Below, in pieces: positions 57,080 to 64,000 of a stretch of DNA of 64,000 nt. The first letter of the stretch is position 1. Each line of letters starts with the position of its first letter. Location of the stretch: positions 1 to 64,000 of the forward strand of contig PNKE01000012.1 in assembly GCA_013822245.1 (NCBI GenBank). Direction: 5' to 3'. Source of the DNA: Candidatus Solibacter sp. (GTDB lineage Bacteria > Acidobacteriota > Terriglobia > Bryobacterales > Bryobacteraceae). A model generated the notes under the pieces. The model saw only the letters and a program-made list of their open reading frames with translations, searched no databases and was not told the origin of the DNA. The translations under genes and the position numbers were made by a program.

Positions 57080-60000
57080 CAGGCAAACACCTCCTCGATC
57101 TCTCCCTCGTGGCGCTGGCCATCAGCCTGCGCCTCGCCGTACGCTCCGGCGGGACACGCCGAAACCCGGAGCTCCCTCATCAGGACCGTGGCCGGCGAAC
57201 AGCCATGGACACGGAACTCGAAATCCTCGACCGCCTCCTCCAAATCGAAGAAGACCTGGGCCACCGCTCCGCCCCCGGCGATATCGCCGGCCATGACGCC
57301 CGCCGAGTGGCAGATGCCGCGCGGTCCGCAGAATGCCTCGACCTGGGCGATGTGCTGGCCTGCGCCGGTCTCGCCCTCCGCCCAAATCATGAACTCGGCC
57401 CGCCAGCGGCCCGCGGGCACACGCATATACGGCCCGTATGTGACGGTCCGCCAGCCGCTGCCCTCGCTGCGCAGCGCCAGGCAGCGGTGCGAAGGCGACC
57501 AGACGATGGAGGTGTCCGGGGGACGCAGCAGGTCGGCGGCGCCGGCTTGGAACAGGTAACGGCGGCTGCCGTGCCAGGCGGCTACGGTTGCGCGGTAGGC
57601 TTCCAAGGTCCGCCGGGCCATGGCCTCGCGGCTGAACCGCTGCCGCCACCGGGCCAACCCGGCGCGGCCCATGGCTGCGCGGCGGTCCGGGTCGCCGAGC
57701 AGTTCAAGAATCGCATCCGCAAGCGCGCCGGCGTCGCCGGGCTCCACCAGTATTCCGGTTACGCCGTCCTCGACCACCTCGGGGATGCCCCCGGTCGAGG
57801 TGCCCACGACTGGCTTGCCCTGGGCCATCGCTTCGAGCAGGACCAGACCGAACGACTCCCACAGCGACGGCGCCACAAACAGGCTGCATTCGCCATACAG
57901 ACTCCTCAAGCGTTCAGCGCTGACCGGCCCGGTGACCTCGACCCTGGCCGCCGCGGCCGAGTCGCGCCGCCGCAGCTTCTCCATCCACGTCTTTCCGATC
58001 CCCGCACTGTCGTCGCCGGCGATCACATAGCGGGCCGTCCGCTCTCGCGGCAGCAACCGCTCGATGGCCTCTGTCAGCGCGCCGATGCCCTTGCGCGTCT
58101 CCAGGCGGCCGGCGAACAGAACCAGCGGGTGACTTGGGTCAACGCGGCCCGGTTCCGGCGCCGGCGAGTCGACGCCCAATCCGAGCGGGATGCGGCGCAT
58201 GCGGTCCGGGCCGGTCTGGTAGAGCCGTTCCGCCAGGCCGGCAATGGCGCGCGTGGAGCCTGTCAGCATGTTCGCGTGCGCGCTCAGCCGGCGTTCCAGG
58301 GCGATGGCAAGCCTCAGATCCTGATTCAATACCCAGCCTTGCGTTTCGGCGACCTCGGAAAGCGGCGAATGCGCCCGGACAACCACCGGCAGGCGCTGGT
58401 CGATGGCCGTCACCACGCCCTCGGCGTCCCAGTTGGGCGACTCGACGAGATCGAGACCGAACCGGGCATCGATGCCGCTGATCGTCCGGTGGACGGCCCA
58501 ACTGTAGGCCAGGTTCTTCGACGTCACCGCCGTCCCGGGATCCATCGGCACGCCCGGCGGAAGCTGGGATTCGGCCGGCTTGTGGATCCAGACTCCTTCC
58601 ACGGCGCTGTCCCCGGCGCCGGCGTCGGCGCTGACGAGATGGACCTCGCAGCCGAGCTGCCTGAGTCCACGAGCGAGTTCCCAGGTGTAGGTTGCGATGC
58701 CGCCAGGCCTCACCCAGGGCAGGCTCTGCGACAGCAGACAGACGCGCATCCGAACCGGGCGCGCGGCGAATTCGAGGAACCCGCCTTCGCCGGGCTCAGG
58801 CAGCCGGCGCAGGCGTTGCTGCCGTCTCCAGCCGCGCCACAGGCCGGTCACCGCCCCGCGCCACGCGGCCCACCGGTATGCGGATGCCTCGCCGCGGCTG
58901 ATCTCGCCCTGCCTGCACCAGCGCCCGATCTCGCGGATTCGCTCCTTATGGACGCGCTTGAGAATCGATACCGCCGCGGCCGGGCGGGGCAGCGCGCCGC
59001 TGTAGTTCTTCAAGGCGCAGTAAACGGTGTTCTTGACGATGGCGTACCAGTTCAACTGGTGGCGGCCTGTCCGGTTCCGCGACCGGGCGGCTTCGTGATA
59101 AACGATGGCATTGGGGCGATGAATGGTCCGATAGCCGGCACGTTCCAGGCGCCAGACGATGTCGGCTTCGTCGTGGTAGTATTCAATCCGTTCGTCGAAC
59201 CCGCCGATGCGCTCAAGCGCCGAGCGGCGGAAGATGCAGTTGTTCCCCGACACCGTGTTCAAGCGGCCATCCGACCAGTCGAAGTGACGGCCGGGTTCGG
59301 CCCGGTTCCATTCGACGAAGCCCTCGCGGTCCAGCGTGCCGCAGCTGAACTCGATGTCGCGGCCGTTCATGCGGTAGACCAGGCCGCCGGCGCCGCCGGT
59401 TTTCGGATCGAGAAATGCCGGCGCCAGACGTTCGAGCCAGCGTGGATCGGCGACCGCATCGTCGTCGATAAACGCCACCAGATCCCCCGCCGCGGCGGCG
59501 ATGCCCTCATTGCGGGAGACCGAAAGCACGCGCGATTGGGTGGAGACCGACTTCACGCGCCCGCGCCAGCGTTCGAGGACCTCCCCGGTTGAGTCGGTCG
59601 AAGGCCCATTGACGGCGATGACCTCGAAGTTCGAGTAGGTCTGCGCCTCGAGCGACGAGATGCAGCGGTCGAGCCACCAGCCCCGGTTGTAAGTGTTGAT
59701 CACCACGCTCACCCTGGGCCGGTAACTGCACCGCTGGGGCAGGGCCGTGATCTCGTCGATCAGCGCCGCCACCCGGCGCCTGGCTGCTTCAGGGTTGAAT
59801 TCCTCGATGCGGTCCATTTGAGCCGCGTGCAAAGCCCAGCGCGAGTGCGAGTCCTCGAGCGCCTGGCGGATCTCGCTGGCCCATTCCCGCTCGGTCTCGC
59901 CCATCAGCAGGTGGCCCGCGCCGCCGAGGGTTTCAGGCACTGCCGCCGCCGGAAAGGCGAAAACGGGCAGGCCGAATGCCATGGCCTCGATCAGCGGAGC

Positions 60001-60804
60001 GCCAAAGCCCTCGTGCTCGCTGGCCGAAACGAAGACGTGGCTGTCGAGAAGCGTCCGCCGGACCTCATCGTCGCTGATCTTGCCGGGAATGAAGACGTCG
60101 GCGCCCTCACGCAGGCCGAGCCGGCGGCACAGATCGGATAGTCCGCGGCGCCAATGCGGGTGTTGGGCGTCGTCGCCGATCAGGGTCAGGGTCGATTCCG
60201 GGTCGTGGGCTTTCCAGGCGGCCAGCAGGCCGATGAGGCGGTCCTGGCGCTTGTTGGGCGCCAGCCGGCCGACGAAGACAAAGCGTGTGCCGCGCCGCAC
60301 GGGCGAGCGCGGGGAGATGATCGGCGGGGGCGCCAGGCGGTCCAGATCGATGAGCAGCGGGAAGACGCCCGTGGACTCGTAGCCCGCGGCGTTCAAATCC
60401 CCACGGCTGAACTCGCTCATGCCGTAAGCGGCGTCAAAGGCCGGAGCCAGGCCCCGCAACTGGTCCAGACCCAGGGCGCAGTCGCGAGCCACGCCCTCAT
60501 TGCCGCCCGCCATATCAGGCGGTGTAATGTTGTGGTACATCATCACCCGGCGGCCGGGGTAGCTGTCGGCCCAGCAGGCAACGGGGGAGTAGTGGAAAAA
60601 CTGATACAGCAGCAGATCGCCGTCGCCAGCGCCGCGCGTCAGCATGTCCAGCGGCCCGGTCTCGCCCTTCAAACCGGGATCGGCGTGGGCGGCGATCAGG
60701 TGCGCCTTGTGTCCCAGACCGGCGCAGGCATCGCGCAGCAGGCGGCAGTGAGCCGAAACAGCGTCGCCGCGGGAGACCGAATTCGTCAGGATATGGATGG
60801 TCAT
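57079..60804 (-). CDS. Three-domain glycosyltransferase fusion (GT4-GT2-GT4) with C-terminal beta domain
   Basis: A 1241-residue cytosolic glycosyltransferase. Residues about 1-360 are a GT4 (FVGRLAPNKRQDR, SEHEGFGAPLIEAMAFG). About 365-620 are a GT2 (SVVINTYNRGWWLDRCISSL; DDD in FIDDDAVADPRW). About 695-1085 are a second GT4 (FAGRLETRKG, LWESFGLVLLEAMAQG). About 1090-1215 is a beta-sandwich-like domain resembling carbohydrate-binding modules. Three transfer steps on one chain suggest a single repeat unit is built processively. Overlaps neighbours on both sides. Confidence 0.88.
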   Translation of the reverse strand: MTIHILTNSVSRGDAVSAHCRLLRDACAGLGHKAHLIAAHADPGLKGETGPLDMLTRGAGDGDLLLYQFFHYSPVACWADSYPGRRVMMYHNITPPDMAGGNEGVARDCALGLDQLRGLAPAFDAAYGMSEFSRGDLNAAGYESTGVFPLLIDLDRLAPPPIISPRSPVRRGTRFVFVGRLAPNKRQDRLIGLLAAWKAHDPESTLTLIGDDAQHPHWRRGLSDLCRRLGLREGADVFIPGKISDDEVRRTLLDSHVFVSASEHEGFGAPLIEAMAFGLPVFAFPAAAVPETLGGAGHLLMGETEREWASEIRQALEDSHSRWALHAAQMDRIEEFNPEAARRRVAALIDEITALPQRCSYRPRVSVVINTYNRGWWLDRCISSLEAQTYSNFEVIAVNGPSTDSTGEVLERWRGRVKSVSTQSRVLSVSRNEGIAAAAGDLVAFIDDDAVADPRWLERLAPAFLDPKTGGAGGLVYRMNGRDIEFSCGTLDREGFVEWNRAEPGRHFDWSDGRLNTVSGNNCIFRRSALERIGGFDERIEYYHDEADIVWRLERAGYRTIHRPNAIVYHEAARSRNRTGRHQLNWYAIVKNTVYCALKNYSGALPRPAAAVSILKRVHKERIREIGRWCRQGEISRGEASAYRWAAWRGAVTGLWRGWRRQQRLRRLPEPGEGGFLEFAARPVRMRVCLLSQSLPWVRPGGIATYTWELARGLRQLGCEVHLVSADAGAGDSAVEGVWIHKPAESQLPPGVPMDPGTAVTSKNLAYSWAVHRTISGIDARFGLDLVESPNWDAEGVVTAIDQRLPVVVRAHSPLSEVAETQGWVLNQDLRLAIALERRLSAHANMLTGSTRAIAGLAERLYQTGPDRMRRIPLGLGVDSPAPEPGRVDPSHPLVLFAGRLETRKGIGALTEAIERLLPRERTARYVIAGDDSAGIGKTWMEKLRRRDSAAAARVEVTGPVSAERLRSLYGECSLFVAPSLWESFGLVLLEAMAQGKPVVGTSTGGIPEVVEDGVTGILVEPGDAGALADAILELLGDPDRRAAMGRAGLARWRQRFSREAMARRTLEAYRATVAAWHGSRRYLFQAGAADLLRPPDTSIVWSPSHRCLALRSEGSGWRTVTYGPYMRVPAGRWRAEFMIWAEGETGAGQHIAQVEAFCGPRGICHSAGVMAGDIAGGGAVAQVFFDLEEAVEDFEFRVHGCSPATVLMRELRVSACPAGAYGEAQADGQRHEGEIEEVFA

Positions 60805-61196
60805 CGGGCAGACTCCCTGGCGCGCCTTTCAGCGTCTTCGATCAACGCCGCCGTGGCCGCCGCCGTGTCGCCCACCGCGCGTGCATACGCCTTGAGGCTT
60901 CTGGTGTACCAGGGCAGCAGGGCGGCGACCGATCTGATCGCCAGATCCGCCCACAACGGGTAGCCCCGCGGACGCTCGCCCAGCGCGCATGCGGCGGCCG
61001 AGAGGCAATTGACTGAAGCCTTGAGATTGGATATCAGTTCGGCCGAAAACAGCACCCCGGGGCTGGGGCGCGATGGGCCGGAATCCAGCCGGGATGTTCC
61101 GTGTCCGCCAGGGTGGCCCAGGGCGCGCCGGACCGATTCCTCAATCTGTACGATCTTCGCATCGCAGCCGGGCGTCACGGTTGTCGGGCAGGCCAT
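60801..61196 (-). CDS. Small protein in glycosyltransferase operon
   Basis: A 131-residue protein of unknown function, helical with an amphipathic C-terminal half (WADLAIRSVAALLPWYTRSL). Similar short helical linkers occur in polysaccharide clusters near methyltransferases or GTs. It overlaps the giant GT by 4 bases, so it is probably translated with it. Confidence 0.55.
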   Translation of the reverse strand: MACPTTVTPGCDAKIVQIEESVRRALGHPGGHGTSRLDSGPSRPSPGVLFSAELISNLKASVNCLSAAACALGERPRGYPLWADLAIRSVAALLPWYTRSLKAYARAVGDTAAATAALIEDAERRARESAR

Positions 61197-61315
61197 AGGT
61201 TCAATAGCGGGAGCACGGCTCCGGCCATGGAGGCGCCGGCGCCGCGGGGAGGCCCTTCAGCCATCCCTTGCCGCTCTGAGGAGATAGTCCCCCGGCGGCG
61301 GTTTTTTCTCACCGA

Positions 61316-62416
61316 TTAACCTGGGTTCACAACTCGCGCCACCCCGGCCCGGCGAAGCCAGTCGAGCCACTGCCGGGCGGCGGCCTGCGGATGGTAGGCG
61401 CGCACGGCGTCGTCCTGCTGCCCGGCGATGCGGGCGCGCAGGGACCGATCGCGGTCCACCTGATCGATGGCCTCGGCGATGACCGGCCAGTCGGGTTCAT
61501 CAAACAGCACGCCCGCGCCGCGCATGGTCTCGGGAACCGCCGCCGACGCCAGGGCGAAAACCGGCAAACCGTGGTGCATGGCTTCGGCCAGGGGCACGCA
61601 GAAGCCTTCGTGCGCGCTCATGCTGATGAACGCGCTCGACGCCCGGTACCAGGCGTTAAGGCGGTCCTGGGCAATGGATCCGGTGAACGCCACGCGCGGC
61701 AGGCCGAGACGGCCGCAAAGCTCTCTAAGCCTGTCGACATAGCCCGGCGCGCCGTCCAGCGATCCGGCCACAACCAGCCGCCAGGGGTTGGGCGAGATGC
61801 GGCGCAGATGGTCAAACACCAGCAGGATGTCCTCGATCCGCTTATGCGGCAACACCCGGCCGGCGGCCAGCAGCGTCCGGCCATGGAGTTTCGCCTCGGC
61901 GAGCACCACCTGATCGGGCTGCCGGCCGAGCAGATCCTGGCGCATGAGGTAGGGCAGCAGGTCGCAACCGGGTCCGCCGGCGGCGCTGAGCGAGGCCGCG
62001 CTGGAATGGGAATGGGCCGCCACGGCGTGCATACTGGCTGCCAGCGGTCCTGCCTGCCGCAGACCCTGGCGGGCCGCTTCCACCACCGCCGGCGGTGATC
62101 CGATGAGCAGGTCGGGCGGGGTGACGTCGTGGTAGAGCATCAAACGGCGGCAGGGGGCCGACGCCAGGCGGTCGAAGCTCGCGCAGCCAAGCGAGAAATG
62201 CAGCAGCATCGTGTCGCCGGGCGCGGGATCGAGGGACTTCGCCGCCTCGATGCGGACTCCGCCGGCCGGACCGGGGTCATGAGCGTAGATTCGGGCGTCG
62301 ATGCCCGCGCCTTGTGCCGCGCGGTGCAGCGCGACGATCTCGTTGCCTACCGCGTCGCGGCCGGCCACCGACGGATGATACTGCAGCAGCCGCGCCACCG
62401 CGCCTCTTTCCTTCAA
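61316..62416 (-). CDS. GT4-family glycosyltransferase
   Basis: A 366-residue GT4 related to the N-terminal domain of the giant fusion. LLAAGRVLPHKRIEDIL and MSAHEGFCVPLAEAMHHGLP are donor-binding motifs of GT4. It shares the layout MLYHDVTPPDL versus MMYHNITPPDM with the fusion, so the two likely act on the same glycan. Overlaps the next gene by 4 bases. Confidence 0.88.
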   Translation of the reverse strand: MKERGAVARLLQYHPSVAGRDAVGNEIVALHRAAQGAGIDARIYAHDPGPAGGVRIEAAKSLDPAPGDTMLLHFSLGCASFDRLASAPCRRLMLYHDVTPPDLLIGSPPAVVEAARQGLRQAGPLAASMHAVAAHSHSSAASLSAAGGPGCDLLPYLMRQDLLGRQPDQVVLAEAKLHGRTLLAAGRVLPHKRIEDILLVFDHLRRISPNPWRLVVAGSLDGAPGYVDRLRELCGRLGLPRVAFTGSIAQDRLNAWYRASSAFISMSAHEGFCVPLAEAMHHGLPVFALASAAVPETMRGAGVLFDEPDWPVIAEAIDQVDRDRSLRARIAGQQDDAVRAYHPQAAARQWLDWLRRAGVARVVNPG

Positions 62417-62916
62417 GTCCCGTCGCGAAGCTCCAACTGGCGGACGCGCTCATCGAGCGCCAGCATCTGGCGGCGGATGTCGTGTTCGCGCCCGGACTGC
62501 TCCTTCATGTGGCTTTCCAGCGACAGCCAGACCGATTCGATCGCCTGGTCCCGCAGCCGGAACGAACGCAGCGTCCACCACAGCAGCCTCGATTGCCAGC
62601 GCACAAGAATGTGGCCGAACCTGCCGCGAAAAGTGGCCGGCACGGGCGGAATGAGGCTATCGGGACGCAGCAACGCCGAAACAGACGATTGGGCGCCGTA
62701 GCGGTCGGCCCGCATCCGGCCGCGGAACTCCTCGATGATCGCCTCGTACCTGCGGCGGGCCAGCGCGCGTTCGGCCGTGGCGGCGCCGCCGGCGGCAACT
62801 GAAAGGGAGAGGAGGGAGCGCGGCGGCGTGGGGACTGCTGAGTTCACCAATGAGCCGTTTCGCTGCGCGCCCTGCCTCACATTCACATAGTGCTTGAACG
62901 AGGCCAGTCCTCTCAT
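62413..62916 (-). CDS. Helical protein at the head of the glycosyltransferase operon
   Basis: A 167-residue protein of unknown function. The C-terminal half is helical and coiled-coil-like (IESVWLSLESHMKEQ ... RRQMLALDERVRQLELRD), resembling coiled linkers attached to polysaccharide methyltransferases or GTs. Overlaps the GT4 by 4 bases and is the first gene of the operon. Confidence 0.55.
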   Translation of the reverse strand: MRGLASFKHYVNVRQGAQRNGSLVNSAVPTPPRSLLSLSVAAGGAATAERALARRRYEAIIEEFRGRMRADRYGAQSSVSALLRPDSLIPPVPATFRGRFGHILVRWQSRLLWWTLRSFRLRDQAIESVWLSLESHMKEQSGREHDIRRQMLALDERVRQLELRDGT

Positions 62917-62954
62917 GGAATCCTCATCGGACGGTTTGCCGACGCCAAGAATAG

Positions 62955-62980
62955 AAAAAGGCGGCCCAGGGCGGGCCGCC
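62955..62980 (-). terminator. Rho-independent terminator of frr
   Basis: On the minus strand GGCGGCCC (62980-62973), a 5-base loop and GGGCCGCC (62967-62960) form a perfect 8-bp stem followed by TTTTTCT (62959-62953). It lies 30 bases after the frr stop and isolates frr-pyrH from the glycosyltransferase operon. Confidence 0.9.
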
Positions 62981-63009
62981 TGTCGCGAACACCGTGGCCG
63001 GATGCGCGG

Positions 63010-63609
63010 TCAGATCTCCATCACTTCCTTTTCCTTCGCCTTGGCGGCGTTATCGAGCTTGGTGATGAAGGCGTCGGTCAGTTTCTGGACCGAATCGTGT
63101 GAACGGCGGTCGTCATCCTCGCTGATGAGCTTATCCTTGAGCATCTTCTTCAAGGCTTCGTTCGAGTCGCGGCGGATGTTGCGGATGGCGACGCGGTGAT
63201 CCTCGGCCATGTGATGGAGATGTTTCGCCATCTCTTTACGCCGCTCCTCGGTCAGAGCCGGCACCGGGACGCGGATCAGCTTGCCGTCGTTGGACGGGTT
63301 CAGGCCAAGGTTGGCCGAGCGGATGGCCTTTTCGATGGCGTTGATCTGCGACGAGTCATAGGGCTGCAGGGTGATGAGCGCCGGCTCGGGGACATGCAGC
63401 GTGGCCACGTGATTCAGCGGCATCGGCGATCCATAAGCCTCAACGGTGACGCCGTCGAGCAGATGAATGGAGGCGCGCCCGGTGCGGACGCTCGCCATCG
63501 CGTGCTGAAGGTCGGCGATCACTTTCTCCATGCGCGTTTCCGCCGATTTCTCCACCTCGGCGACGGTCGCAAACGGGCTCGATCCAGCTTGGGGATGTTC
63601 AGATTTCAT
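63010..63609 (-). CDS. frr: Ribosome recycling factor
   Basis: A 199-residue RRF, slightly longer than the usual 185 because of about 14 extra N-terminal residues (MKSEHPQAGSSPFA). The RTGRAS, YGSPMPLNHVA and RNIRRDSN blocks are conserved. With EF-G it splits post-termination ribosomes. The normal pyrH-frr order is kept. Confidence 0.96.
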   Translation of the reverse strand: MKSEHPQAGSSPFATVAEVEKSAETRMEKVIADLQHAMASVRTGRASIHLLDGVTVEAYGSPMPLNHVATLHVPEPALITLQPYDSSQINAIEKAIRSANLGLNPSNDGKLIRVPVPALTEERRKEMAKHLHHMAEDHRVAIRNIRRDSNEALKKMLKDKLISEDDDRRSHDSVQKLTDAFITKLDNAAKAKEKEVMEI

Positions 63610-63660
63610 GGCGTTTGTCCTTGGCGTGGTTCCTTCTCAGGGCCGTTGTCCCTTATTAAA

Positions 63661-64000
63661 TCAAGCGATCAAGGTGCCGACGGCTTCGCCCATCGACATC
63701 CGCATTATATTGCCCCGGGTGGTGAGATTGAAGACCAGTATGGGCAACTGGTTGTCGCGGCACATGGCCACGGCCGAGGCATCCATCACTTTGAGGTTCT
63801 TCGCCAGCACCTCGTCATAAGAGACCCGTGCATACCTCAGTGCGTCCTCGTGCTTGCGCGGATCCTTGTCGTAGACGCCGTCGACGCCTGTCGCCTTGGC
63901 GAAGATCTCGGCCTGGATCTCGAGGGCGCGCAGTGCGCCGGCCGAATCGGTCGAAAAAAACGGGTTCGACGTTCCGCCGCCGAAAACCACCACCCGGCCC
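63661..64000 (-). CDS. pyrH: UMP kinase, partial (C-terminal part)
   Basis: The C-terminal about 113 residues of UMP kinase: GGGTSNPFFSTDSAGALRA, then GVDGVYDKDPRK and VMDASAVAMCRDNQLPI, and the final MGEAVGTLI. It phosphorylates UMP to UDP. The gene runs off the window edge at 64000, so the start is not visible. Confidence 0.95.
   Translation of the reverse strand, partial: GRVVVFGGGTSNPFFSTDSAGALRALEIQAEIFAKATGVDGVYDKDPRKHEDALRYARVSYDEVLAKNLKVMDASAVAMCRDNQLPILVFNLTTRGNIMRMSMGEAVGTLIA

Noticed and set aside
57073-59592. 839-codon plus-strand ORF opposite the glycosyltransferase fusion
   Set aside because: Repetitive Arg/Pro/Ala/Gly-rich shadow; the minus strand shows GT motifs throughout.

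Overview
The window reads as a high-GC, gene-dense chromosome segment, most likely from an Acidobacteriota member of the Solibacter/Bryobacter type. This is inferred from gene content: a PEP-CTERM protein, a TonB-dependent receptor with an N-terminal carboxypeptidase-regulatory-like domain, tandem Gfo/Idh/MocA oxidoreductases with Tat leaders, a sulfatase, a GH29 fucosidase, MacB-type permeases without an ATPase, and several secreted proteins of acidobacterial flavour. I see no phage, insertion sequence, CRISPR array, tRNA or rRNA. Most long ORFs opposite real genes are GC-driven shadows.

Layout: 0-7.4 kb holds alaX-nuoA (minus), an ABC-2 permease, a sulfatase, a PEP-CTERM protein, a multifunctional beta-oxidation enzyme and a THEM2-like thioesterase. 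7.5-10.6 kb is a korDABC 2-oxoacid:ferredoxin oxidoreductase operon behind a well-formed sigma-54 promoter. 11-20.4 kb is a catabolic region (two Gfo/Idh enzymes, PAP2-type phosphatase, secreted protein, AbrB/PIN toxin-antitoxin pair with a palindromic operator, GH29 fucosidase, TonB receptor). 21-26.8 kb has rsgA, a decayed CE15 esterase, two MacB-like permeases, a YheT hydrolase and a GAF-ANTAR regulator. 26.9-37.2 kb has a DUF1570-like peptidase, a DUF5671-like membrane protein, an enolase-superfamily dehydratase, a ROK kinase, secreted proteins, a nitrilase-family amidase and msrQ-msrP.

37.3-42.7 kb is a complete isc operon (iscR-iscS-iscU-iscA-hscB-hscA-iscX, minus strand) without ferredoxin, with a promoter and a 25-bp palindrome just upstream of iscR. 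It is followed by a rhomboid protease, a cpaB-tadB-tadC fragment of a Tad pilus system, a GNAT enzyme and an AlaC-like aminotransferase.

The most striking locus is 48.7-49.8 kb. A secreted rhodanese-domain gene carries an in-frame TGA exactly where the catalytic cysteine belongs. The frame then continues for 44 sense codons to a TAG that overlaps the GTG start of a flavoprotein resembling iodotyrosine deiodinase. This is best explained as a candidate selenocysteine-containing rhodanese, translationally coupled to a candidate reductive dehalogenase. A nonsense mutation is the alternative, and no selenocysteine machinery gene lies in the window.

49.8-64 kb holds a sugar-isomerase-like protein, a membrane HD-GYP/GAF/GGDEF protein, a CpsB-like PHP phosphatase, an acyl desaturase and a polysaccharide export/glycosyltransferase operon (Wzt-like ATPase, Wzm-like permease, a 1241-residue three-glycosyltransferase fusion, another GT4 and two helper proteins). 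It ends with frr and the 3' part of pyrH.
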